64,000 nt of DNA, from assembly GCA_002278935.1 (NCBI GenBank), contig NCJL01000002.1, positions 460,267-524,266 of the forward strand, given 5' to 3'. Positions 35,257 through 43,108 of the stretch are shown here, one piece after another. Position 1 is the stretch's first letter. The number at the start of each line of letters is the position of its first letter. The notes beneath the pieces are model-generated. The model was not told where the DNA came from. It worked only from the letters and a program-made list of their open reading frames with translations, and did no database searches. Source of the stretch: Gallionellales bacterium 39-52-133. GTDB taxonomy: Bacteria; Pseudomonadota; Gammaproteobacteria; Burkholderiales; Gallionellaceae. A program made the position numbers and the translations under genes.

Positions 35257-36750
35257 ATGACTTGCTTAAAGCGACTGCTGCTGGGTGAAATATTGCTGCT
35301 GTTGATAGCCGGGCCGGCTATCGCGGCTGATGATGTCACGACGCAAGCCCTCAAGCTGTATGAAAAAAATCGTTATGAAGACGCCGCGCAGTTGTTGCGT
35401 CCCGAATTGGCGTCTATGGATGCCGGCCGGCAGCCGGCAGCGAGCCTTGCGCTGGGAATGACCTATCTGCGCAGTGCGGCGCTGTACCGTGGGTTGCACC
35501 AGACGGCGCTGGTGATTGAGCTTGATTATCTCACGCAGTTGAGCAGGCAAAGGACAGGGGCCGCCAGCCGCCATGTTGATTTCTATCTGGGGCAGGCCCT
35601 GCTTGAAGTCGGGAGGACGGCCGAAGGTGCCACATATTTGCGCCGCTTTTCCGGCAGGGCAGGGCTCAAGGCCCCCGCCAAAGCTTACGCTGATATCGAG
35701 CTGGGTGTCGCCTACAGCCGGCAGAAGCAGGCACAGAAAGCAACGCGGGCATGGTCCGGGCTGGATCTGAATAATCCGTCAATCAAGGCCGCACTTGCCG
35801 GCGCGTATGCTGCCGCCGGTGCGCATCAGCACAAGCCTTTGCTGATGGCCGATGAGGCGCTGGCCAGGGCAAAAGCACAGCACCTCGTGCCCGATGCGCG
35901 CATGATCAGGAATCTGCTGCGCGTGTACAGCCAGGCTGCCGCGCCGGAACAGGCGCTTGCACTGCTGGATGCAAACGAGCTTAAGGGAGCGTCATTTTCG
36001 GAAGAGCTGGGTGCCTCCAAAGCGATCAATTTTTATGACCCGAGTTTGTTGCACGATATTGCCCGGACCCATCTGCATGCGGCAGTGTACTACCTGGAGC
36101 AGGCTGGCCGTGATACCAGACTGGGTGCCACGGCGTCCTTCTATCTGGCCGATGCTTACCTGCAACAGGGAAACGAAAAACTGGCCTTGCAGGCACTGGA
36201 CAATTTCCTGACGCAGGCAAAGCTGCCTGTGCAATATCGAAACAATGCACAAATTCAGCAGGCCGTCGCCTTGGGCAGGGTGGGACAGAAAAAGGAATCA
36301 AAGGCCATATGGCAGGCGCTGGCAGCGAAGTCGGCAAATGATCCCGACTTGCTGGCAGCGCTTCTGCAGGCCTGTACTCCAGCGCAAGCCGACTGTGCAA
36401 CAACCGAAAAACTGGCATTGGCCGCGGTCGAAAAAGGGGAAGGGAAAAAGTTTTTCCTGTTGAATGCGGCACTGGGAAAATATTATTTGTTGCAGAAAAG
36501 CTATCCCAGAGCAGAGTTGTATATGGAAGCCGGGCGTGACAAGGCAAATAAAAACAAAATAGAAGTGAATGATCCTGTCATGCTGGTTGCTCTGGCAGAG
36601 GCGTATTACCGCAACAAGAAATTCTCCGAGAATCTGGAAATATATTTTGAAATAGGCAAGCAATACCCGGCCGTGCGCCAGATACAGGAAGCGATGCAGG
36701 GCATTTATTCCATGGAGCAGCAAAGTGCCGGCGATGTGAAAATTTTTTAA
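35257..36750 (+). CDS. exported TPR protein
   Basis: A 497-residue protein with a signal peptide (LLLLIAGPAIAAD) and tandem TPR-like helical pairs along its length (for example ALKLYEKNRYEDAAQLLR, ASFYLADAYLQQGNEKLALQ, AEAYYRNKKFSENLEIYFE). One Cys pair (about C374 and C379) sits in an otherwise Cys-poor chain. It starts three bases after the TolB-like gene, so both are probably one message. The role is most likely scaffolding; no enzyme motif. Confidence 0.8.
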   Translation: MTCLKRLLLGEILLLLIAGPAIAADDVTTQALKLYEKNRYEDAAQLLRPELASMDAGRQPAASLALGMTYLRSAALYRGLHQTALVIELDYLTQLSRQRTGAASRHVDFYLGQALLEVGRTAEGATYLRRFSGRAGLKAPAKAYADIELGVAYSRQKQAQKATRAWSGLDLNNPSIKAALAGAYAAAGAHQHKPLLMADEALARAKAQHLVPDARMIRNLLRVYSQAAAPEQALALLDANELKGASFSEELGASKAINFYDPSLLHDIARTHLHAAVYYLEQAGRDTRLGATASFYLADAYLQQGNEKLALQALDNFLTQAKLPVQYRNNAQIQQAVALGRVGQKKESKAIWQALAAKSANDPDLLAALLQACTPAQADCATTEKLALAAVEKGEGKKFFLLNAALGKYYLLQKSYPRAELYMEAGRDKANKNKIEVNDPVMLVALAEAYYRNKKFSENLEIYFEIGKQYPAVRQIQEAMQGIYSMEQQSAGDVKIF

Positions 36751-36834
36751 TGCGCAGGAAAATGTAGCAATTTATTTGCATATGTGAAGTGTGGTTTTTG
36801 AGTGAACGCGCTTGGAGTCAATCGGGAGAAATGT

Positions 36835-38457
36835 ATGAAACAGTTATCAGTCATATTCGTTTTAGCTTTGAGTCTGTCGGGTTTTGCTGCCGGGGTGTCC
36901 CAGGCAGCGGATGTCCGCAAGACTGCAAGGCCAACTGGCGGAGCACTAAACTACGGTGAATATGGCCGGCCCGCCACGCTGGATCCCATTACCAGCAATG
37001 AGATGATTTCGATGCGTATCAGCGAGCTGCTTTTCAACGGACTGGTGGGTATCAACGAACGCCAGGATGTGGTGCCCGAACTGGCGCAAAGCTGGGATGC
37101 TTCCAAAGACGGCCGCGTGTATACCTTTAATCTGCGCAAGGATGTGACGTGGCATCCGAAGAACGGTGAAGCCGGCTTGCCCTTTACCGCCAACGACGTT
37201 GTTTTTACCTACAACATCATGATGCACCCGAAGACCATTACGCCGCTCAAGGTGCGCTTCGAATTCATTGAAAAAGCAGAGAAGCTGGATGACTACACCG
37301 TGCGCTTCACGCTGAAGCGCCCCGTGCTGAATGCGCTGGCAAAATTCAGTTTCAAGATTATTCCGAAACATGGCCCGAAAAACTCTCTCTATCTCACTCG
37401 TGAAGATTCGTTTGTGCAGCAGCCTATCGGCACCGGCCCCTACATGCTGAACAATATAACGGCCGACCGCGAGATCGTGATGGTGGCCAATGAAAAATAC
37501 TTCAAGGGCAGACCGAATATAGACCAGTTTGTCACCAAACCTTTTGCCGACCAGAATATTCTGACGCAGGCGCTGACCTTCAATGCCATCGATATGATCG
37601 TGCTGGTCAACCCGCGCAGCATTGCCGAGATTCAGGGTGACAAGCGCTTCATCCTGCAGCCCTACAATGCACTGTCTTATTCTTTCTTCGGCTACAACCT
37701 GCGCAATCCATTGCTGAACGACAAGCGTGTGCGCCAGGCTTTCGGTCACGCGTTAAACCGCCAGGAAATGCTGAGCTCCTTCTTTAACAATCAGGGCACG
37801 ATTATTTCGGGTCCCTTTGCGCCGGGCAGCTGGGCATACAATCTCGACGTGCAGCCGTTGAGCTATGATCCCAAGAAAGCCATTGCCTTGCTGAACGAGG
37901 CCGGATTTAAACAGGGGCCGGATGGCGTGATGCAGAAGGGCGGGAAAAAACTGGAACTGACCCTGATGGTGCCGATCGAGAAGGAAAGCGAGGCGGTGAA
38001 ACGGGTCGTGCTTGCTTTCCAGAACTACCTGAAAAATGTCGGCGTGACCGTAAAGGTGGAGTTCAAGGAATGGCAAGCCTGGAAGGAAGATGTGTTTGCC
38101 GACCACCGCTTTGACATTGTTTTCGCCTCATGGGTGTTTGACGACTCCGCGGATATTTCCTCGCTGTTTCACTCGGCTGAAATTGGCCCGTGGAAAAACA
38201 ATTTTGTGGCCTATTCCAATCCCGGGGTTGACTCGCTGATCGTTGAAAGCAAGCTGACGCTGGATCACGAAAAGCGCCGCACCATCAACCGCAAACTGCA
38301 TGCCCTGCTGGCCGATGAGGCCCCGTATACCTTCCTGTGGACATTAACCAACTACAGCGCGTATCACAAAAAAGTTCAGCATGTGGCCATCCATCCTTAC
38401 AAGTTTTTCTCTTTTGCCGATGAATGGTACATCCCTGTGAGCGCACAGAAGAAATAG
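36835..38457 (+). CDS. oligopeptide-type ABC transporter substrate-binding protein
   Basis: A 540-residue exported protein (signal LALSLSGFAAGVSQAAD) of the SBP_bac_5 family. The family pattern is clear: LDPITSNEMISMRISELLFN, GLVGINERQDVVPELAQSWD, YTFNLRKDVTWH, FTANDVVFTYN. It binds peptides, nickel or related ligands for the permease-ATPase genes that follow. The ATG with GGAG upstream was chosen; a GTG at 36802 is upstream. It is 84 bases after the TPR gene and 160 before the permeases. The ligand cannot be deduced. Confidence 0.92.
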   Translation: MKQLSVIFVLALSLSGFAAGVSQAADVRKTARPTGGALNYGEYGRPATLDPITSNEMISMRISELLFNGLVGINERQDVVPELAQSWDASKDGRVYTFNLRKDVTWHPKNGEAGLPFTANDVVFTYNIMMHPKTITPLKVRFEFIEKAEKLDDYTVRFTLKRPVLNALAKFSFKIIPKHGPKNSLYLTREDSFVQQPIGTGPYMLNNITADREIVMVANEKYFKGRPNIDQFVTKPFADQNILTQALTFNAIDMIVLVNPRSIAEIQGDKRFILQPYNALSYSFFGYNLRNPLLNDKRVRQAFGHALNRQEMLSSFFNNQGTIISGPFAPGSWAYNLDVQPLSYDPKKAIALLNEAGFKQGPDGVMQKGGKKLELTLMVPIEKESEAVKRVVLAFQNYLKNVGVTVKVEFKEWQAWKEDVFADHRFDIVFASWVFDDSADISSLFHSAEIGPWKNNFVAYSNPGVDSLIVESKLTLDHEKRRTINRKLHALLADEAPYTFLWTLTNYSAYHKKVQHVAIHPYKFFSFADEWYIPVSAQKK

Positions 38458-38473
38458 GGTGGCTTGGGGAACA

Positions 38474-38511
38474 TTGTTTTTTTAAAAATATTGAATATAA
38501 TCAATATGTTG
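38474..38511 (+). promoter_or_regulatory. possible promoter within an AT-rich repeat before the permease genes
   Basis: The repeat copy 38487-38511 contains TATAAT (38496-38501). A TTGTTT box (38474-38479) stands 16 bases upstream, giving a credible sigma-70 promoter for the downstream permease-ATPase genes. AATCAATATGTTG within the same stretch matches the IHF consensus. Which of these functions is real cannot be told from sequence. Confidence 0.45.
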
Positions 38512-38617
38512 CAATTATCAGGTAATCCTGTGTCGGCGCAGGATTGGGGCCGGTTCAACAGTCCTGTTGCGGGATGAAGCTTAAATAAATATTTTGCCGG
38601 ACGAATACTGGAGCTTC

Positions 38618-39583
38618 ATGAGATATATCCCGCTAAAAGCGCTAATCCTTACCCTGCTTAAAGAATTGGGGCTGGCTTTTCTGCTTTTGCTAGGAGTAAG
38701 CTTTGTCGTATTCGCCATACTCTATGCGGCTCCCGGTGACCAATTCAATGTGCTGCTGGAAGGACAGCTGCCTACCGAGGAAGCGCGCGCCGGAATTCGC
38801 GAAGCCATCGGTACCGCGCAAACCTGGTATGGCCAATATTCCTCTTGGTTGCTGAATGTGTTGAGCGGCAATTTTGGAACCTCGGTGCGCACCGGTCTGC
38901 CGGTCGCCGCGGAGCTGCTCAATGTCAGTTTGAATACGCTGTACCTGACCCTTGGGTCAATGGCGGTAACCCTGCTGATTGCCGTGCCCATTGCGCTGTA
39001 TTCCTCCGTGCGCGGACATTCGGTGGTCATCAGCTGGCCGCTTACCATGCTGGGTTATGTCATCTCTGCGCTGCCGGTGTTCTGGCTGGCTTATATCGCC
39101 ATTTATATTTCCATACACAGTTTTGATTTTTTTCCGCTGGCGTCCATGAGCGAGTCGCAGGGCGGAAATGCCTGGCTTTATACTCTGGTGCCGGTTCTGG
39201 TGCTGGGTTTGGGGAGTGGCACCATCAGCGAAGTGATCCGCAATTTGCGCGAGGAAATGACCCGTGTCATGGCAGAAGACTATCTGCGTACCGCGCGTGC
39301 CAAGGGCGCCTCGGTATGGCGGCACGCATTCAAAGAGGGTTTGCTGTTACCCGTAACCGAAATCATCGCATCAAAAATTCCCTTTATGCTGGGCGGCGCA
39401 GTGATAGTCGAGCAGATTTTTAACTGGCCGGGCATGGGGCGCATGGCGTGGCAGGCAGCGCAGGACAGGGATTTTCCGGTCATTATGGGAATCGCGCTGG
39501 TCGCCGCGGCCTTTGTGAGAGCGGGCAGCCTGCTGCAGCGCATGGTTTGCACCGCGGTCAACCCGCAACAGGCGCGGGATTGA
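38618..39583 (+). CDS. ABC transporter permease (DppB/OppB family)
   Basis: A 321-residue membrane protein with about six helices and the binding-protein-dependent transport loop EEMTRVMAEDYLRTARAKG (the EAA motif that contacts the ATPase). The N-terminal APGDQF after the first helix and the LVAAAFVRAGSLLQR end fit DppB/OppB. The ATG with GGAG four bases upstream was preferred over a TTG at 38594. It pairs with the next permease to form the channel. Confidence 0.93.
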   Translation: MRYIPLKALILTLLKELGLAFLLLLGVSFVVFAILYAAPGDQFNVLLEGQLPTEEARAGIREAIGTAQTWYGQYSSWLLNVLSGNFGTSVRTGLPVAAELLNVSLNTLYLTLGSMAVTLLIAVPIALYSSVRGHSVVISWPLTMLGYVISALPVFWLAYIAIYISIHSFDFFPLASMSESQGGNAWLYTLVPVLVLGLGSGTISEVIRNLREEMTRVMAEDYLRTARAKGASVWRHAFKEGLLLPVTEIIASKIPFMLGGAVIVEQIFNWPGMGRMAWQAAQDRDFPVIMGIALVAAAFVRAGSLLQRMVCTAVNPQQARD

Positions 39584-39624
39584 CCGCAGGCAGAGTTCAG
39601 GAACCGGAGCGAGAAATAATTTTC

Positions 39625-40518
39625 ATGAAAAAATATATCCAGACCAGCGGTGAAATCGGCGATTTTTCCACGCTGCCCGTGTGGCAGAAATATGCCATTG
39701 CTGATCTGGTCTATGTGGCCTATGGTCTGTTGATTGTGGCTTTGGTCGTGGTTTCTTATGTGGCGGGCATGTTTGCGTGGCTTCCGTATGACCCGCAGCA
39801 GATCAACATGGATGCGATGATGGCGCCGCCGCTGAGCGAGGGCTATTTGCTGGGCAGCGACTTCATGGGGCGCGATATTCTGTCGCGCCTGATTATGGGG
39901 ATACAGGCATATTTTCTGCCGGGGCTGCTGGCAGTCTCGATCTCCCTGAGCGGCGGTGTGGTGCTGGGCATTCTGTCCGGCTATCGCGGAGGCAGGGTTG
40001 AAACTATCATCACTTACTTCACCAATCTGGTGGATTCTTTTCCCCGCCTGGTGTTGATCCTGCTGGTGGTCGCCGCGTTCAAGCCGGACATCTACTATAT
40101 TATGGTGGTGATGGGTATTACCGGCATTCCTACCGTGGCAACAGCCATTGCCAACAAGATACGTTTCCTTGCACAGAAAAATTTTATCGAGGCAGCCATT
40201 GCGCTGGGGTTGCGTACACGAGTGATTATTGTGAAACACATCCTGTGGTACAACTGCCGTGCGCTGCTGATTATTCACGCAACCATCGGCATGGGCGAAG
40301 CCATCCTGCTGGAAACCAGTCTGAGTTATCTCGGTTTCGGCGTGCAGGAGCCGGTGTCTTCGTGGGGGAATATGGTGCAGTCGGGAGCCAATTATTTTCT
40401 GCAGGGAAATTTCTGGCCTTCCACCGCGCCCGCACTGGCGATTATGTTCACCATACTCGGATTCAATCTGCTCGGTGACGGTCTGAATAATATTCTCGAA
40501 GACAGGCGGGAAAAATGA
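39625..40518 (+). CDS. ABC transporter permease (DppC/OppC family)
   Basis: A 297-residue second permease with the conserved LLGSDFMGRDILSRLIMG segment after the first helix, the EAA loop (KNFIEAAIALGLRTRVIIVKH), and LLETSLSYLGFGVQEPVSSW near the end, all typical of DppC/OppC. It begins 41 bases after the first permease and overlaps the ATPase gene by four bases (ATGA). Confidence 0.94.
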   Translation: MKKYIQTSGEIGDFSTLPVWQKYAIADLVYVAYGLLIVALVVVSYVAGMFAWLPYDPQQINMDAMMAPPLSEGYLLGSDFMGRDILSRLIMGIQAYFLPGLLAVSISLSGGVVLGILSGYRGGRVETIITYFTNLVDSFPRLVLILLVVAAFKPDIYYIMVVMGITGIPTVATAIANKIRFLAQKNFIEAAIALGLRTRVIIVKHILWYNCRALLIIHATIGMGEAILLETSLSYLGFGVQEPVSSWGNMVQSGANYFLQGNFWPSTAPALAIMFTILGFNLLGDGLNNILEDRREK

Positions 40519-41612
40519 CGCAGCCGCTGCTGAAAATCGAGAATCTGCAAACCTATTTTTATGCGCGCAGCAAGCACTCCTTTGTGCGTGCTGTGGACGG
40601 TGTTTCGCTTGAGGTGGGACAGCGCGAAACAGTGGGCGTGGTCGGAGAGTCGGGAAGCGGCAAGAGCATCACCGCGATGTCGATTATGGGCCTGATTGGC
40701 GCGGGGCCGGGTGTCATCAGTGGCAGTATTCATTTCGCCGGCACAAGGGTGCGGCAAAACTTGCTCGATGGGCTGGACAAATATGTCAGGATCACTGAAA
40801 AAAATAACCGCGTAATGGCGGTCAGCAAAGACGAATCCGGCTGGCAAAAACACAGTGAAAAGCTGATGAAAAATCTGCGCGGCAAGGAAATTGCGATGAT
40901 TTTTCAGAACCCGCGCGCATCGCTTAATCCCTATATCACCGTCGGCGAGCAGATTACCGAGGCCGTACGTTTGCACACCGAAAACAAGTCAGTCAAGGAA
41001 GCACGCGAGCGCGCCATCTACTGGCTGGAGCAGGTCAAGATAGACTCGCCGCGCTTGCGCTTCAATGCTTACCCATCTGATATGTCGGGTGGCATGTGCC
41101 AGCGCGCGATGATCGCGATGGCACTATCCTCCGAGCCAGCGTTGCTGATTGCAGACGAGCCAACGACCGGACTTGATGCAACCATCCAGTCGAAGATAGT
41201 CGGATTGCTGGAAGAGCTGAAATACGAGACCGGTATTTCTACCCTGCTGATCAGCCACGATATCAGCGTCATCTCGCGTCTGGCAGACCGTGTCGCGGTG
41301 ATGTATGGCGGCGCGGTAGTGGAATATGGCCCTGCGAAGTCAGTACTTGGTATGGGGCAGCCCACCAAGCATCCTTATACTGCCGCGTTGCTGGCCTCGG
41401 TGCCGAGCGAGCAGAAAATTCGCGACAAGGCCAATCTGCAGACAATAGAGGGCGATGTGCTGGATACGATTAATGTGCCCGCGGGCTGCCGGTTCTATGC
41501 GCGCTGTAACCGGGTTACGCCGGAGATCAGGGAGAAATGCGCCACACTTCATCCTGGGCTGAAAGAAGTTTCCCCCGGCCATCAAATGCGCTGCTGGCTT
41601 CATTGCAGTTAA
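40515..41612 (+). CDS. ABC transporter ATP-binding protein (DppD/OppD family)
   Basis: A 365-residue ATPase with Walker A (GESGSGKS), signature MSGGMCQRAMIA (the usual Q-rich ABC signature), Walker B (LLIADEPTTGLD), H-loop (ISHD), and the oligo_HPY C-terminal region (GCRFYARCNRVTPE) with a Cys cluster seen in peptide importers. An insertion of about 40 residues lies between the Walker A helix and the Q-loop (NLLDGLDKYVRITEKNNRVM), longer than usual. It is coupled to the permease gene. Confidence 0.94.
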   Translation: MTQPLLKIENLQTYFYARSKHSFVRAVDGVSLEVGQRETVGVVGESGSGKSITAMSIMGLIGAGPGVISGSIHFAGTRVRQNLLDGLDKYVRITEKNNRVMAVSKDESGWQKHSEKLMKNLRGKEIAMIFQNPRASLNPYITVGEQITEAVRLHTENKSVKEARERAIYWLEQVKIDSPRLRFNAYPSDMSGGMCQRAMIAMALSSEPALLIADEPTTGLDATIQSKIVGLLEELKYETGISTLLISHDISVISRLADRVAVMYGGAVVEYGPAKSVLGMGQPTKHPYTAALLASVPSEQKIRDKANLQTIEGDVLDTINVPAGCRFYARCNRVTPEIREKCATLHPGLKEVSPGHQMRCWLHCS

Positions 41613-41629
41613 GGATACCAAGGCAAGCC

Positions 41630-42646
41630 ATGTCCAGAACAATACTTGAAGTCAAACAACTCAGTAAATATTTTCATCGCAATCGTGGCATTTTTTCGGC
41701 CCTGAACCGCCGTTCGGATGCCATTCCTGCAGTCGACAACGTGAGTTTCTATCTGCGCGAAAATGAAACCATGGGGCTGGTTGGTGAGTCGGGTTGCGGC
41801 AAAACCACCGTGGGCCGGACTATCCTGCGCCTGACCAGGCCTACTTCAGGCAGCATCATTTTCGATGGCCGCGACATCACACGATTGTCGGATAGCGAAC
41901 TGCGCCCGCTGCGCAAAGACATGCAATTTATTTTTCAGGATCTGGATGCAGGCCTCAATCCCAAGATGCGAGTGCAGGATATTTTGCGCGAAGCCGTGTC
42001 GGTGTTTGAGCGTCTAAGCGATGCTGAGGCGGCTGTTAAGTCGCGCATGCTGCTGGACCAGGTCAATTTGAAATACAGCAAGCTTTCCAGCTACCCATCG
42101 GAGCTGTCGGGCGGCGAAAAGCGCCGCGTGGGCATCGCAAGGGTGTTGGCGGTAGGTGCAAAAATGATCGTCGCGGATGAGCCTACCAGCGCACTCGACG
42201 TGTCGATACAGGCGCAGGTGGTTAACCTGCTGCGCGATCTGCAAAAACAACTGGGCTTGTCCTACCTGTTCATTTCACACGATCTGCAGGTGGTAGAGCT
42301 GATGAGTCACAAGGTGGCCGTCATGTACCTCGGTCGCATAGTGGAAATGGGGCTGACTGAGCGAATTGCAGGTGCAGCCCGGCATCCCTATACCTATATT
42401 TTGTGGTCGTCCCTGGTTGACAAGCACAACCTTGAGGCCGTACAGACGGGGAAAGTTGACCGTCGCGCTGCATGGGGTGTGTTCGACTTTGAGCGCCCCG
42501 CCAGCGGTTGCCGTTTTGCACCGCGCTGCCCGGTGTATGAGCGGCGCGGGCGTCCTGCTGAGTGTACTGACCCTGCCAATGAGCCGCAGCTGCGCGATGT
42601 GGGCGGCGGGCACCAGGTGGCGTGTCACTTTCCGTTGGGAAGCTGA
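41630..42646 (+). CDS. ABC transporter ATP-binding protein (DppF/OppF family)
   Basis: A 338-residue second ATPase with Walker A (GESGCGKTT), signature [12 protein letters not shown], Walker B ([12 protein letters not shown]), H-loop (ISHD) and the oligo_HPY tail ([14 protein letters not shown]). The signature reads EKRR where most peptide ATPases have QRQR; the fold is normal. The start at MSRTILEVK was chosen 17 bases after the previous stop. It completes the importer with the other ATPase and two permeases. Confidence 0.94.
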   Translation: MSRTILEVKQLSKYFHRNRGIFSALNRRSDAIPAVDNVSFYLRENETMGLVGESGCGKTTVGRTILRLTRPTSGSIIFDGRDITRLSDSELRPLRKDMQFIFQDLDAGLNPKMRVQDILREAVSVFERLSDAEAAVKSRMLLDQVNLKYSKLSSYPSELSGGEKRRVGIARVLAVGAKMIVADEPTSALDVSIQAQVVNLLRDLQKQLGLSYLFISHDLQVVELMSHKVAVMYLGRIVEMGLTERIAGAARHPYTYILWSSLVDKHNLEAVQTGKVDRRAAWGVFDFERPASGCRFAPRCPVYERRGRPAECTDPANEPQLRDVGGGHQVACHFPLGS

Positions 42647-42657
42647 GCAGGCGCGCA

Positions 42658-42870
42658 ATGAACGCCGAACATCTGCAGCTTCTGCTTGTCCGCGAAATGC
42701 CATTTGGCAAATACAAGGGCCGCGTGATTGCCGATTTGCCCGGGGATTATCTGAACTGGTTTGCACGCAAGGGCTTTCCGCCTGGTGAAATCGGCAGGTT
42801 GCTGGCCCTGATGCAGGAGCTGGATCACAATGGCCTCTCCTCCCTGTTGGAGCCTCTGCGCAAGCGTTAA
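42658..42870 (+). CDS. DUF3820 small protein
   Basis: A 70-residue protein with the family pattern MPFGKYKGRVIADLPGDYLNWF and a helical C terminus (LALMQELDHNGL). DUF3820 proteins are small, cytoplasmic and annotated only as putative quorum-sensing-regulated factors. The start was set at MNAEHLQ, 11 bases after the ABC ATPase stop; the frame is open a little further upstream. Function unknown. Confidence 0.85.
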   Translation: MNAEHLQLLLVREMPFGKYKGRVIADLPGDYLNWFARKGFPPGEIGRLLALMQELDHNGLSSLLEPLRKR

Positions 42871-42992
42871 TCACCGCTCGCTGCACTGTTAACGCGCTTT
42901 AATCGCTGTGTCACTCTCTGCAACACTCCCTTCCCCGCATGACCTGCGCTTAATACTCTGCCATAGATATTGGTTTGCATCATCCGCAGCAG

Positions 42993-43032
42993 GTGTCATA
43001 AATCGTTAAAACCCCTGTCACACATACTCATT
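42993..43032 (+). promoter_or_regulatory. possible Pho box before the secreted phosphatase
   Basis: Two good CTGTCAT-type half sites, GTGTCAT (42993-42999) and CTGTCAC (43015-43021), lie exactly 22 bases apart, two steps of the 11-base Pho-box period; the intervening unit is weak. A CATAAT box (43065-43070) could be the -10. The next gene encodes a purple-acid-phosphatase-like protein, which fits PhoB control. The match is partial, so this is tentative. Confidence 0.4.
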
Positions 43033-43108
43033 AACCTGCAAAGCTGGTTTACCCCGTAGCTTCCCATAATAAAAATAATTACAACCTAAATTATCGATAG
43101 AGGAATAA

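Noticed and set aside
39280..40278. A 332-codon frame antisense to the permease genes
   Set aside because: Shadow of strongly supported permease genes; composition rich in His/Gln, as typical of antisense frames.
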